Both the position numbers and the translations under genes were made by a program. The notes below the pieces were generated by a model that was not told the DNA's origin, did not search any database, and saw only the letters and a list, made by a program, of their open reading frames with translations. Below are positions 27,964 to 37,342 of a DNA stretch of 64,000 nt, piece by piece. Numbering within the stretch: position 1 is the first letter of the stretch; each line of letters starts with the position of its first letter. Source of the DNA: Methylobacter sp. (GTDB lineage: Bacteria > Pseudomonadota > Gammaproteobacteria > Methylococcales > Methylomonadaceae); the NCBI RefSeq assembly GCF_004322395.1, contig NZ_SCTW01000118.1:1-64000 (forward strand), read 5' to 3'.

Positions 27964-28968
27964 ATGTACGTTTTAGGCATAGAGACTTCTTGCGACGAAA
28001 CCGGTGTCGCAATTTATCACTCCGAAAAAGGCCTATGCAGCCATCTTTTATATAGTCAGGTTGAAATGCATAGTGAATATGGCGGCGTTGTTCCTGAACT
28101 TGCGTCGCGTGACCATATTCGGAAATTAGTACCGTTGATCAAGCAATGCTTACAAGAAAGTCATCTGACCGGGAGCGATATTAATGGTATTGCTTACACC
28201 GCAGGGCCCGGACTGATGGGGGCGTTGCTGGTTGGTGCAGCAACGGCCAGAAGTTTGGCTTGGGCATGGCAAATACCCGCTATTGCAATTCATCACATGG
28301 AAGGGCACCTGCTGGCGCCTATGCTGGAAGAAAATCCACCGGAATTTCCTTTTGTTGCGTTGCTGATTTCCGGAGGGCACACGCTGCTTGTGCAGGTTGA
28401 GGGTATCGGCCGCTATCAACTATTAGGTGAGTCTCTTGATGATGCTGCCGGTGAAGCGTTTGACAAGACTGCAAAAATGCTGGGTTTGGGTTATCCAGGC
28501 GGACCAAAGCTGTCTGCGCTTGCAGAGCAGGGTACAGCCCAGATTAAATTTCCCCGCCCGATGACCGACCGCCCCGGATTGGATTTTAGTTTCAGTGGCT
28601 TAAAAACATTCGCGTTAAATACCGTTAGCACCTCTGGAAAGACAGAACAGGACAAAGCCGATGTCGCTGCCGCATTTCAAATTGCGGTTGCCGAAACACT
28701 CAGTATCAAATGCAAGAGAGCTTTGCAGCAAACCGGTTTGAAAAGATTGGTCGTTGCGGGAGGTGTCAGCGCCAATAAACAAATTCGAGCGTGTTTAACG
28801 GATATGGTTGTCAAGGAAAATGCCCAGCTCTATTTTCCGAGGCTTCAATTTTGTACTGATAACGGCGCGATGATTGCCTATGCCGGTTGCCAGCGTTTAA
28901 TAGCGGGCCAGCAGCAAGGACTGGAAATTTATGCTCGCCCTCGCTGGCCGATTGGTGAGTTAAGTTAA
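27964..28968 (+). CDS. tsaD: tRNA N6-adenosine threonylcarbamoyltransferase
   Basis: 334 residues of the Kae1/TsaD ASKHA family. It transfers the threonylcarbamoyl group to A37 of ANN-reading tRNAs, in complex with TsaB and TsaE. Conserved are the N-terminal [16 protein letters not shown], the metal-binding HMEGHLLAP (HxxxH, about 111-115), [12 protein letters not shown] and [13 protein letters not shown]. Divergent from rpsU, which is the usual gammaproteobacterial arrangement. The usual neighbour plsY is separated here by an unrecognised gene. Confidence 0.97.
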   Translation: MYVLGIETSCDETGVAIYHSEKGLCSHLLYSQVEMHSEYGGVVPELASRDHIRKLVPLIKQCLQESHLTGSDINGIAYTAGPGLMGALLVGAATARSLAWAWQIPAIAIHHMEGHLLAPMLEENPPEFPFVALLISGGHTLLVQVEGIGRYQLLGESLDDAAGEAFDKTAKMLGLGYPGGPKLSALAEQGTAQIKFPRPMTDRPGLDFSFSGLKTFALNTVSTSGKTEQDKADVAAAFQIAVAETLSIKCKRALQQTGLKRLVVAGGVSANKQIRACLTDMVVKENAQLYFPRLQFCTDNGAMIAYAGCQRLIAGQQQGLEIYARPRWPIGELS

Positions 28969-29055
28969 ATCAGTTGCAAGATAAAGAGTAGAGAGTTGAT
29001 GTCAGCCTGTTGCAGTTGAGGCGAATTCATCTTGTGGGCTCATGGTAAAACACAA

Positions 29056-29077
29056 GCCCCCCTGATATAGGAGGGTT
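29056..29077 (+). terminator. Probable terminator downstream of tsaD
   Basis: A CCCCCCT/AGGAGGG stem with one mismatch and a five-base loop, followed by TTTAT. It lies between the converging tsaD and the unrecognised 226-residue gene and may serve tsaD. Confidence 0.45.
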
Positions 29078-29090
29078 TATGCCACATAGG

Positions 29091-29771
29091 TTAGTGCCCT
29101 CTTATACGGTTAGTTGCTACTGATCCATCTTTAAAATATTCATGTACCGTAACGGATATTTCCTTACTAGCACCAGATAAACCTCTTTCTGCTAAGAACG
29201 GTTGAATTGTAGAAATTCCAGATTCCGGAGGGATTTCGAACCCTCTAATAAATTCAGATGTTAAGTAGATTTTTTTTCGTATGCTAGTGACTTGTGTTCT
29301 ACCAAATGTAAGGTAACCTCCAAATGAAGAATGTTTTCTTTGCGCATGCACACAAAATATAACGTCTTGCTCTTTTGATGTCTCAGGGAATATCACATTT
29401 AACGCGAAAACAGAACTTTGATCGTTTTGTATTGTAAAGCTGGATTCAGAGAATATACGAAATGGATATGTTTTATTAAGGCTGGTTTCAACACAAAAAA
29501 AGCCGCGTTTATCCGGGTCTAATACTTGTAATGGTGCAGCGAATTCCATTTCTATACGAACAACTTCTACAGGTTTTTTTGATCGGGTTCCGACTACAAA
29601 CATAAATAATCCTGCGTTATTTCCCTGATCCGCAATATATAGTGTTGCTTTGGCCGGGTCGATTATCTCTGTACCGGAAACATTAATACTTGTTTTATCA
29701 AGAAGGAGCTTACAAACTGACTTTATAATCGTGAATGCTGGGCTAATCAGCTTTGAAACAATTATTTCCAT
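29091..29771 (-). CDS. Unrecognised 226-residue protein
   Basis: I do not recognise this protein. It lacks a clear signal peptide; the first 25 residues are moderately hydrophobic (KLISPAFTIIKSVCKLLL) and could associate with membrane. The remainder alternates short hydrophobic and polar stretches, suggesting a beta-rich fold. It has scattered Cys and a basic HARRK-like segment (CVHAQRKHSSFGGYLTFGR, about 140-158). Base composition is more AT-rich than the flanking tsaD and plsY genes, a sign of later arrival. It is read from its own ATG, with gaps of about 120 bases on each side. Confidence 0.65.
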   Translation of the reverse strand: MEIIVSKLISPAFTIIKSVCKLLLDKTSINVSGTEIIDPAKATLYIADQGNNAGLFMFVVGTRSKKPVEVVRIEMEFAAPLQVLDPDKRGFFCVETSLNKTYPFRIFSESSFTIQNDQSSVFALNVIFPETSKEQDVIFCVHAQRKHSSFGGYLTFGRTQVTSIRKKIYLTSEFIRGFEIPPESGISTIQPFLAERGLSGASKEISVTVHEYFKDGSVATNRIRGH

Positions 29772-29884
29772 TATAATTACCTGAAGTAACTTATGCCTAA
29801 CAAGTTATTATTTAGTCCTGTAGGGTACGCACAGCGTGCCCTGCGAGATGGGATATTGACTAAACATTGGCTGTTGGCATGATT

Positions 29885-30472
29885 TTAGCCTTTAGCCTTG
29901 CTCGATTCCTCCCCAGCCAGCAATCGCTGAATATTGCTCTTATGCCGCCATAACAAGAAAACCATCATGACCACGGAAGCAGCAACGATAGCCTTGTCGC
30001 CAACTATGAACCAAGCAAAAATCGGCGACAGGGTTGAAGCGACTAATGCGGACAAGGATGAAATCTTGCCCAGTTTATAAACCAGGTACCAGGTTGCCAT
30101 GAACGCAAGACCGAGCGCCCAGAAAAAACCGAGCAACACGCCGACCGATGTCGCAACACCCTTGCCGCCTTTAAAACCGAAAAATACCGGGTAAAGGTGG
30201 CCGATAAAGGCCGCCAGTCCGGTCGCTGCAACTAATTCGGCGGACAGTCCCAACGCAGTCGCGGCATAGACGGGAATTAAGCCTTTCAACGAATCGCCCA
30301 GCAGAGTGATCGCTGCCGCTTTCTTTCCGCCAATTCGCATCACATTGGTTGCGCCGGGATTACCCGAGCCCTGTTCGCGGGGATCGGGTAATCCCATTAA
30401 GCGGCAAATAATAATGGCACTTGAAATAGAGCCTATCAGATAGGCAGCCGGAACGAACAACCATTCAATCAT
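29885..30472 (-). CDS. plsY: Acyl-phosphate:glycerol-3-phosphate acyltransferase
   Basis: 195 residues with five membrane helices. It transfers the acyl group from acyl-phosphate to glycerol-3-phosphate, the first step of phospholipid synthesis in this route. The three family motifs are present: GSISSAII with DPREQGSGNPGATNV (about 31-45), FKGGKGVATSVGVLLG (about 98-113) and the final RHKSNIQRLLAGEE (about 175-188). Divergent from folB by about 90 bases, the standard gammaproteobacterial neighbour. Confidence 0.95.
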   Translation of the reverse strand: MIEWLFVPAAYLIGSISSAIIICRLMGLPDPREQGSGNPGATNVMRIGGKKAAAITLLGDSLKGLIPVYAATALGLSAELVAATGLAAFIGHLYPVFFGFKGGKGVATSVGVLLGFFWALGLAFMATWYLVYKLGKISSLSALVASTLSPIFAWFIVGDKAIVAASVVMMVFLLWRHKSNIQRLLAGEESSKAKG

Positions 30473-30565
30473 TGAATAACCCTTTCATTTTTGAGCTTGT
30501 AAGCACGGGATGTTTCCCTGATACTTACCGGTTTAAAAAAACACGCATCATAACCGGAAATCACT

Positions 30566-30925
30566 ATGGACATCATATTTTTAGGCGGCTTGGAAATTGA
30601 AACTATTATCGGTATCTATGACTGGGAAAGAGTAACCAAGCAAACCGTCATCCTTGATATTGAGATGGCTTTTGATATTCAAAAAGCCGCAGAAACCGAC
30701 GATATTCAATACACGCTTGATTACAAAACGGTTTCTCATCGCATTGTTTCTTTTGTCGAGGCCAGCCAGTTTTTTCTGGTTGAAAAATTAATTTCAGAAA
30801 TAGCCGACCTTATACGCAATGAGTTTAATGTGCCTTGGGTGAAAATAACCCTGAATAAAAAAGGTGCTATCCGGGGGGCCAGCGATGTCGGTATTATAAT
30901 CGAGCGTGGAGCACGGAAATCGTGA
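30566..30925 (+). CDS. folB: Dihydroneopterin aldolase
   Basis: 119 residues. It cleaves 7,8-dihydroneopterin to 6-hydroxymethyl-dihydropterin in folate synthesis. Visible are FLGGLEIETIIGIYDWER at the N terminus, the YKTVSHRIVSFVEASQFFLVEKLISEIA helix with the catalytic Glu, and the C-terminal KITLNKKGAIRGASDVGI with the catalytic Lys. The stop overlaps the folK GTG start (GTGA), so the two are coupled. Confidence 0.95.
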   Translation: MDIIFLGGLEIETIIGIYDWERVTKQTVILDIEMAFDIQKAAETDDIQYTLDYKTVSHRIVSFVEASQFFLVEKLISEIADLIRNEFNVPWVKITLNKKGAIRGASDVGIIIERGARKS

Positions 30926-31422
30926 CCAGAGGCTACATTAGCATCGGTAGCAATATAAATAAGGATGAACATGTTCCTGCCAGTTTGCAGGCACTTGAGC
31001 AAACCTTTGGCGAACTGACGATTTCGAGTGTTTACGAATCCGAACCTGTCGGCTTTACTGGGGATGTTTTTTATAATCTCGTGGTTGGTTTTGACTCCAA
31101 TTTGGAAGTAAAGGCGGTCGCCAAACAACTTAGGCAAATTGAGCTGGATAATGGCCGCACTCGCGACAGCCGAAAATTTGCTGCACGCACCCTTGACCTG
31201 GACCTGATCCTATACGGCGATCTTATCGTCAACGATGGACGCTTGCAGATACCTCGGGACGAAATCGAACATTACGCTTTTGTACTTGAACCTTTGGCGG
31301 AAATTGCTCCGGATTTGAAACATCCGATCATCCACATCAGCTATGCCGAACTTTGGGAACAATTCGACAAGAATGATCTTAAGCAAAAGCGCATTACCCC
31401 GTCCTGGTCCTCAGTAAAATAA
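30922..31422 (+). CDS. folK: 6-hydroxymethyl-7,8-dihydropterin pyrophosphokinase
   Basis: 166 residues, GTG start overlapping the folB stop. It activates the pterin with ATP before dihydropteroate synthesis. Conserved are the N-terminal YISIGSNI, VYESEPVG, the RTRDSRKFAARTLDLDLILYGD signature (about 86-106) and IPRDEIEHYAFVLEPLAEIAPD. The 3' end overlaps the converging pteridine reductase gene by about 12 bases. Confidence 0.95.
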   Translation: MTRGYISIGSNINKDEHVPASLQALEQTFGELTISSVYESEPVGFTGDVFYNLVVGFDSNLEVKAVAKQLRQIELDNGRTRDSRKFAARTLDLDLILYGDLIVNDGRLQIPRDEIEHYAFVLEPLAEIAPDLKHPIIHISYAELWEQFDKNDLKQKRITPSWSSVK

Positions 31423-32148
31423 GGTGCGTCCGCCATCGACGGTCAGTATTTGGCCAGTCATGTAATTGGCGTCCTTAACCAAAAAAAGTACTGTCTTGGC
31501 AATATCAGCAGGCTCTCCGCTACGCTTTAAAGCCACCCGTTGCAGGATTTCCAGATTGGCCGACTCGGATGAATTCTCAGGCCAGAGTATCGCCCCCGGA
31601 GCCACTCCGTTCACTCTGACCGCTGGCCCCAGCTCCTTGGCTAAAACCTTGGTCATCGCAGCTAATCCGGCTTTTGCAATGCTGTATACGGGGTAACCTC
31701 TGAGCCCGCGTTCGGCATGGATATCGACAATATTGACGATGCAGCCTTTGTTGTCAGTTAATGTTTTGGTTAAGGCTTGCGCCAGAAAAAACGGTGCTTT
31801 TAAATTGCTGCCCAATAACTCGTCCCACTGCCGTTCGGTCACGCTGGGTACGGCCGTAGGATAGAAAGATGAGGCATTATTCACCAGCACATCTATGCCG
31901 CCCCAAGCCATACAGGCTTCCTTGGCAACAGCTTCAAGCTCAGCCATGTTCAGTAAATCGGCCTGCATGATTTTGGCTGAGTCGGGACGCTGTTGGTTCA
32001 GCTCATCGCAAAGCTGTTGCGCCTCTGCCGCTGAAGACCGGTAATGCAAAAAAATATTACAGCCTTCGCTATGCAGCAGCCGCGCACAAGCCGCGCCTAT
32101 GCGTTTGGCGGCGCCGGTAATCAATACATTTTTTAAATGATCGTTCAT
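31411..32148 (-). CDS. Pteridine reductase (SDR family, FolM-like)
   Basis: 245 residues of the short-chain dehydrogenase family. It has the pteridine-reductase form of the cofactor motif, TGAAKRIGAACARLL (TGxxxRIG, NADPH type), NNASSFYP, an active site with YSIAKAG (Tyr-x-x-x-Lys) and an extended PGAILWPE loop. It probably reduces dihydrobiopterin or dihydrofolate-type pterins, which fits the adjacent folB-folK. The ATG at 32148 is preferred over the TTG in the track. It converges with folK and follows pepN by nine bases. Confidence 0.85.
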   Translation of the reverse strand: MNDHLKNVLITGAAKRIGAACARLLHSEGCNIFLHYRSSAAEAQQLCDELNQQRPDSAKIMQADLLNMAELEAVAKEACMAWGGIDVLVNNASSFYPTAVPSVTERQWDELLGSNLKAPFFLAQALTKTLTDNKGCIVNIVDIHAERGLRGYPVYSIAKAGLAAMTKVLAKELGPAVRVNGVAPGAILWPENSSESANLEILQRVALKRSGEPADIAKTVLFLVKDANYMTGQILTVDGGRTLFY

Positions 32149-32156
32149 TGATGGCT

Positions 32157-34820
32157 TCAATCTGCTTTGTAGATCAAGCTTTTACTTGCCACTTCGTACA
32201 CATCTTTGGAAATCGCTTCGGTCGTTATAATGCGTTCCAGCTGTGCTTTTATCAGCGCCTGCCTGCCTTCGTCGAATCTGCGCCATGAGGTTAACGCGCC
32301 GACCATCCGTGAAGCAACTTGCGGATTCAACGTGTTCAGTGCGATAACTTGGTCGGCGAGAAATTGATAGCCTTGCCCATTGGCTACATGAAAATGCAGC
32401 GGATTGGACTGGCTGAACGCGCCAATTAATGACCTGACGCGGTTTGGATTTCTTAAATCGAATGCAGGATGCTGCATTAGCGCCTGTACGGTCGCAAAGG
32501 TATCGGGCATGCTGCTGGTGGCTTGCAGCGCAAACCATTTATCTATAACCAGTGCTTCCGTTTTCCATTGATAATAAAAGCTGTCCAGGCACTTTTGTTT
32601 GGCTGGATGCGGGTTGTTGATAATAACCGTTAACGCCGCCATTTGATCGGTCATGTTTTTTGCGTGGTTAAATTGCTGCTCCGACAATTGGCGAATGTAA
32701 GTGTTTTCCAGTTTACTTAAATAACTTAAACAAGTGTTCTTGATGCGTCTGCGGCCTATTGCGCCGGAGTCGAACTTCCCGGATTCATCCCGGTGATTAG
32801 TTTGATATAAAGCCTGAAACTGTGTTTGTAATTGTTCGGCTAAAGTCAGAATGACAAACTCGCGGGCAGCATGGATAGCTTCTACGTCTACAACTTCCAT
32901 TTGTTCGGCCAGATAAGTTTCCGAGGGCAGGCTTAATAGCAATGAAAAATACGACAAGTCATCCCACGGTTGCTCCAACACCTGCTTAAAGGCATTAACC
33001 ATGATGGGATTGACGTGCATGCCCTTGCCATTTTGTATATCGGCAATCAGTCCGTTAATGATTTTTCCTGCCAATTGTTGTCCGGCTTCCCAGCGATTAA
33101 ACGTGTCGCTGTCGTGGCTTAATAGAAACGCAAGCTCATCCAAGCTACGCTCCATCACCAGCTTAACCGGCGCCGAAAAACCTCTCAAGATAGAAGTCGC
33201 CGGCTGTTCGGCTAAATTCTCGAAGATAAAAGTCTGTTCAGGTTCAGTGAGTTGCAGAATAACTTCACCGCGTGCTTGATCGCGGTCATGTAGCTTGCAA
33301 GGCGCGACGGATCCGTCTTTATTGAGCAAACCCACAGTTACCGGAATATGTAGCGGTTCTTTAACTTCTTGTCCAGGCGTCGGAGGGCAGCTTTGGCTTA
33401 TGTTTAACGTCAGGGTTTGCGCGGATGGGTCATAGTGCTGTTGAACGGTTAATACCGGTGTTCCGGCCTGGGCATACCAACGGCGAAATTGAGTCAGATC
33501 GATATTGTTGGCAGCTTCCATCGCGCTGACAAAATCATCGCACGTCACTGCTTGCCCGTCGTGACGTTCGAAATATAAATCGCTGCCTTTGCGAAAGCCT
33601 TCCGCGCCAACCAAGGTGTGAATCATGCGCACTACTTCGGCGCCTTTTTCATACACGGTCATAGTGTAAAAATTGTTGATTTCTATATAAGCGTCAGGGC
33701 GTATCGGATGCGCAAGAGGGCCTGCATCTTCGGGAAACTGGCGGGTACGTAGCGCATTGACATCTTCGATGCGTTTTACGGCCTTGGAGGTGCGGTCGCC
33801 GGTAAATTCCTGATCGCGAAATACTGTAAAACCTTCTTTCAGGCTGAGCTGGAACCAGTCCCGGCAAGTGATGCGGTTGCCGGTCCAGTTATGGAAGTAC
33901 TCATGGCCGATCACGGCTTCGATCGATTCATAATCCGAGTCGGTTGCGGTATCGGGCCGCGCCAGCACGAATTTGGTATTAAATACGTTAAGCCCTTTGT
34001 TTTCCATTGCGCCCATATTGAAATGGCCCACCGCAACGATCATATATAAATCCAGATCGTATTCGCGGCCGTACACCTGTTCATCCCAAAGCATGGCGTT
34101 TTTCAGCGACTGCATCGCATGGCTGCATTTATCCATATCGTGCCTTTCGACAAAGATTTGCAGATCAATGTCACGGCCGGATTGCGTAGTAAAGCGATCC
34201 GCTATACATTCGAGTTGTCCTGCAACCAGCGCGAACAGATAGCACGGCTTGTTGAACGGGTCTTCCCAAGTCACCCAATGGCGATTGTCAGGCAACTCCC
34301 CTTCAGCGATTTTGTTGCCGTTGGATAATAAAATCGGATAGCGGTCTTTATCGCCGACCAATGTCGTGGTGAACAGGGTCATCACGTCGGGGCGGTCCAG
34401 AAAATAGGTGATTTTCCTGAAGCCTTCCGCCTCGCATTGGGTGCACAGCATGCCGTTGGAAAGATATAGTCCTTCTAAAGCGGTGTTGGCTTTCGGGTTG
34501 ATCGTGTTTTCGATGGTCAGCACAAAACGTTGCTGCTGCGGAACTTGATTAATGATTAATGCATCCTGGGTTTGCAGGTATTGATCTTTAGTTAAGTCAT
34601 TGCCGTTATCCAAGTTAACACGGATAAGTTTCAGGTTTTCACCCGATAAAATCAGTGACGTATCGCGAGACTGGCTGGCAGGGTTGCGGCTCAGGGTGAG
34701 TCGGGAACTAACCAAGGTGTTTTCATCGTCCAGCGTAAAATTTAAAGTAACGCTGTGAATCAGGTATTCCGGGGCGGTGTAGTCTTTTAGATAGGTGGTT
34801 TGTGGATTAGAGTCGCGCAT
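32157..34820 (-). CDS. pepN: Aminopeptidase N
   Basis: 887 residues, matching the E. coli PepN class (M1 zinc metallopeptidase). It removes N-terminal residues from peptides in cytoplasmic protein turnover. Catalytic elements are GAMENKGLNVF (exopeptidase motif, about 268-278) and HEYFHNWTGNRITCRDW (HExxH..., about 305-320) with the distal Glu in the KEGFTVFRDQEF segment. N-terminal beta and C-terminal helical domains are full length. The start overlaps the DUF423 gene stop by one base (TAATG). Confidence 0.96.
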   Translation of the reverse strand: MRDSNPQTTYLKDYTAPEYLIHSVTLNFTLDDENTLVSSRLTLSRNPASQSRDTSLILSGENLKLIRVNLDNGNDLTKDQYLQTQDALIINQVPQQQRFVLTIENTINPKANTALEGLYLSNGMLCTQCEAEGFRKITYFLDRPDVMTLFTTTLVGDKDRYPILLSNGNKIAEGELPDNRHWVTWEDPFNKPCYLFALVAGQLECIADRFTTQSGRDIDLQIFVERHDMDKCSHAMQSLKNAMLWDEQVYGREYDLDLYMIVAVGHFNMGAMENKGLNVFNTKFVLARPDTATDSDYESIEAVIGHEYFHNWTGNRITCRDWFQLSLKEGFTVFRDQEFTGDRTSKAVKRIEDVNALRTRQFPEDAGPLAHPIRPDAYIEINNFYTMTVYEKGAEVVRMIHTLVGAEGFRKGSDLYFERHDGQAVTCDDFVSAMEAANNIDLTQFRRWYAQAGTPVLTVQQHYDPSAQTLTLNISQSCPPTPGQEVKEPLHIPVTVGLLNKDGSVAPCKLHDRDQARGEVILQLTEPEQTFIFENLAEQPATSILRGFSAPVKLVMERSLDELAFLLSHDSDTFNRWEAGQQLAGKIINGLIADIQNGKGMHVNPIMVNAFKQVLEQPWDDLSYFSLLLSLPSETYLAEQMEVVDVEAIHAAREFVILTLAEQLQTQFQALYQTNHRDESGKFDSGAIGRRRIKNTCLSYLSKLENTYIRQLSEQQFNHAKNMTDQMAALTVIINNPHPAKQKCLDSFYYQWKTEALVIDKWFALQATSSMPDTFATVQALMQHPAFDLRNPNRVRSLIGAFSQSNPLHFHVANGQGYQFLADQVIALNTLNPQVASRMVGALTSWRRFDEGRQALIKAQLERIITTEAISKDVYEVASKSLIYKAD

Positions 34821-35224
34821 TATTTATACCTGCTATTGTGATCGGAAGATCTGATGTTTGGGGTGGCGAACAGTACGATTAATAACCAGGCTGTTAAAAA
34901 ACAAACGCCGCCGAAGGGAGTGATCATGCCTAGCCAGGTATGATTGAGTAATGCCAGGGCATACAAGCTGCCGGAAAACAGTAAGATGCCCGCGAACATC
35001 AACCACCCTGCCCAATGCACTAATTTGGAATTAGGCGCTTGCTGCCGGATCAGGGCAATGCCTATCAGTCCCAGTGCATGCCACATTTGATAAGTCACGC
35101 CGGTTTGGTAGATCGTTAACATTTCCGGGCTGATGATCGTCTTTAAGCCGTGAGCGCCAAATGCGCCCATGCCGACACCGATCAATGCGCTTAACGCGCC
35201 GAGCAATAAAAAAATCGAGTTCAT
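34820..35224 (-). CDS. DUF423 small membrane protein (YgdD-like)
   Basis: 134 residues with four hydrophobic helices (about 4-22, 40-58, 68-86, 95-115) and the family sequence GMGAFGAHGLK near residue 18, then YQMWHALGLIGIALI. DUF423 proteins are widely conserved inner-membrane proteins without assigned activity. It overlaps moaB upstream and pepN downstream, so moaB-DUF423-pepN-reductase form one transcript. Confidence 0.9.
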   Translation of the reverse strand: MNSIFLLLGALSALIGVGMGAFGAHGLKTIISPEMLTIYQTGVTYQMWHALGLIGIALIRQQAPNSKLVHWAGWLMFAGILLFSGSLYALALLNHTWLGMITPFGGVCFLTAWLLIVLFATPNIRSSDHNSRYK

Positions 35225-35745
35225 CATTTCTCCATTAGTCTGGGCATGAGTTGCACCAGATTACAGGGTCGGGTGCGATGATCGAGCTGCTCCTTGATCA
35301 GTGTGTCCCATGCGGTACGGCAGGCTCCCGATGAGCCGGGCAGGCAAAATATATAGGTCGCATTGGCGACCCCGGCAATTGCTCTGGACTGGATGGTTGA
35401 GGTTTTAATGTCCTGATAGGAAAGCATTCTGAAGACCTCGCCAAAACCGTCCAGCATCTTGTCCAGCAACGGAGCAACCGCTTCAGGCGTACCATCCCTG
35501 CCGGTTATGCCGGTGCCGCCGGTGGTAATGATGGCATTAACATTGTCTGCGGCAATCCAGTTTGAAACAGCGGCCCTGATTTGGTAAATATTGTCAGGCA
35601 CTATTTTTTTTTCGATAACCTGATGCCCTGCATCGGTTACGCGTTCAACCAGCGTTTTGCCAGATATATCATCGGCATCGGTGCGGCTGTCGGAAACAAC
35701 TAGTATCGCTATATTTAAGGGGATGAAATTTCTATCTGTAGTCAT
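35224..35745 (-). CDS. moaB: Molybdenum cofactor biosynthesis protein B
   Basis: About 173 residues. MoaB/MogA-type protein that adenylylates molybdopterin or a related step in molybdenum (or tungsten) cofactor synthesis. Motifs are LNIAILVVSDSRTDADDISGK, ITTGGTGITGRDGTPEA (about 78-94) and FCLPGSSGACRTAWD. The ATG at 35745 (MTTDRNF) is preferred over the track start eight codons earlier. No other cofactor genes are nearby. A repeat lies just upstream. Confidence 0.92.
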   Translation of the reverse strand: MTTDRNFIPLNIAILVVSDSRTDADDISGKTLVERVTDAGHQVIEKKIVPDNIYQIRAAVSNWIAADNVNAIITTGGTGITGRDGTPEAVAPLLDKMLDGFGEVFRMLSYQDIKTSTIQSRAIAGVANATYIFCLPGSSGACRTAWDTLIKEQLDHRTRPCNLVQLMPRLMEK

Positions 35746-35754
35746 GTTTTTAAT

Positions 35755-35836
35755 AAAGGCGAAAGGCAAAAGGCGAAAGGCGAAGGTGCAAGATTCGAAA
35801 GCATGCGTCTTTCGCCTTTTGCCTTTCGCCTTTCAT
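35755..35836. repeat. Long palindromic repeat (AAAGGCGAAAGGCAAAAGGC), copy A
   Basis: A left arm containing AAAGGCGAAAGGCAAAAGG (from about 35756) is matched perfectly in inverse over some 25 bases by the right arm ending at about 35835 (CTTTTGCCTTTCGCC). The loop is about 30 bases. It lies between the degQ 3' end and the moaB start. A diverged copy is at 39331-39413. Confidence 0.65.
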
Positions 35837-35840
35837 CTGA

Positions 35841-37205
35841 TCACTTTAACACAACAAAGAAGCCTTCCTGTCCTCGCTGAATGTTAATGAGTAGAGGGCC
35901 ATTCGGATCAACCACCTGCTTTAATTCCTCAAGATTGTGAACGCGATAGCGATTTGCGGACACGATAACGTCGCCAGGCCGCAAGCCTGCGCGCCATACC
36001 CCGGACGCCGTGTCGATCTTTTCAAATAAGACGCCTTCAACCTGGCCTTTTAGCGTCGTGCTTAATTGCGCGCCTTGTAACGAGCGATGTAGCTGATTCC
36101 CTGCCAGTCTCGGTAACTCCTGTTTGCCGATTGTGGCGGTAACCTGTTTTTTCTCGCTGCCGCGGAAATATTCCAGATCAACTTTGTCACCAATTTGCAT
36201 CATGCCGATGATATTGCGTATGTCATGGCTGTTTTTAATGGGACGTCCATTGGCTGAAACAATAATGTCACCCGGTTCCAACCCGGCTTTTGCTGCGGGT
36301 GAGTTGCTTTCAATCCTACTGATCGCAGCGCCTTGGATATTTTTTAAATTAAAGGCCTTAACCAACTCAGGTGTCAGATCCTGCGTGGTTACGCCCAATA
36401 AGCCGCGCCGAACCTCTCCGTGCTTGACCAGCGATTCCTTGATGGTCATGACCATATTGGAGGGTATAGCAAAACCGATGCCGACGTTACCACCGGTGGG
36501 AGCAAGAATTGCGGTATTCATGCCGACAAGCTCGCCGCGCAGGTTGACCAGCGCGCCCCCTGAATTGCCGGGATTGATCGATGCATCGGTCTGGATAAAA
36601 TCTTCGTAGCCTTCTATGCCGAGGCCGGAACGGCCCAAGGCGCTGACTATGCCTGATGTCACGGTTTGCCCCAAGCCGAACGGATTGCCGATCGCGACAA
36701 CAAAATCGCCGACTTTCAGTTGGCTGGAATCTGCAATCGGAATCATAGTCAAGTTATCGACAGGGATCTGAATAATGGCAACATCGGCTTCAGGATCGGT
36801 ACCGACTAATTTAGCGGCAAGCTGGCGGCCATCATTTAAGGTTACTGTGATGGTGTCCGCTTTATCGATAACATGGTTGTTGGTTAGCACCAGACCCTGT
36901 TTGCTGTCGATAATAACGCCGGAGCCCAAACTATTTCTTTGTTGCCGCCGCAGTTGCTGGTCGGGTATGTTAAAAAACTGGCGAAAAACCGGATCCTGCA
37001 TTAGTGGATTTTCACTAACCGTGATATTGGTCGAGGTTGATATGTTGACCACCGCAGGCATGCTGCGCTCAAGCATCGGAGCTAAAGACGGTAGCGCTTG
37101 TCCCTCTACGTAAGGCGGTAAACCTGCTTGTACAGGCAAGACTATACAAAAATAAACGGGTAAAAAAGTTAAAAATAACAGCCGTTTTATTGGTTTAATG
37201 TTCAT
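35841..37205 (-). CDS. DegQ/HtrA-type periplasmic serine protease
   Basis: About 454 residues with a signal peptide (hydrophobic about 8-25, ending VQAG). The trypsin-like domain has the catalytic triad in TNNHVIDKAD (His), EADVAIIQIP (Asp) and NPGNSGGALVN (Ser). Two PDZ domains follow (about 265-350 and 370-450). It degrades or refolds damaged periplasmic proteins. Several ATGs lie at the 5' end; the third of the clustered ATGs (37205) has GGGAA at proper spacing and begins MNIKPIKRLL. Divergent from the cNMP-rhodanese gene. DegP versus DegQ cannot be separated, although the short Q-linker loop favours DegQ. Confidence 0.92.
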   Translation of the reverse strand: MNIKPIKRLLFLTFLPVYFCIVLPVQAGLPPYVEGQALPSLAPMLERSMPAVVNISTSTNITVSENPLMQDPVFRQFFNIPDQQLRRQQRNSLGSGVIIDSKQGLVLTNNHVIDKADTITVTLNDGRQLAAKLVGTDPEADVAIIQIPVDNLTMIPIADSSQLKVGDFVVAIGNPFGLGQTVTSGIVSALGRSGLGIEGYEDFIQTDASINPGNSGGALVNLRGELVGMNTAILAPTGGNVGIGFAIPSNMVMTIKESLVKHGEVRRGLLGVTTQDLTPELVKAFNLKNIQGAAISRIESNSPAAKAGLEPGDIIVSANGRPIKNSHDIRNIIGMMQIGDKVDLEYFRGSEKKQVTATIGKQELPRLAGNQLHRSLQGAQLSTTLKGQVEGVLFEKIDTASGVWRAGLRPGDVIVSANRYRVHNLEELKQVVDPNGPLLINIQRGQEGFFVVLK

Positions 37206-37342
37206 CATCATTTTCCCGTGTTTGTGAAACATGTCTAATCCGCGATATATGTATAAAAATGTTTAATACAAGGTGTGCTAAAGTAGATTTTTTTTGACAA
37301 TCAATGCTGTCATTTAGCTGTTATCTTGCTTAGAATATTTAA

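Noticed and set aside
36124-36609. 161-codon plus-strand ORF inside the DegQ gene
   Set aside because: Antisense to the protease's conserved catalytic region; shadow ORF.
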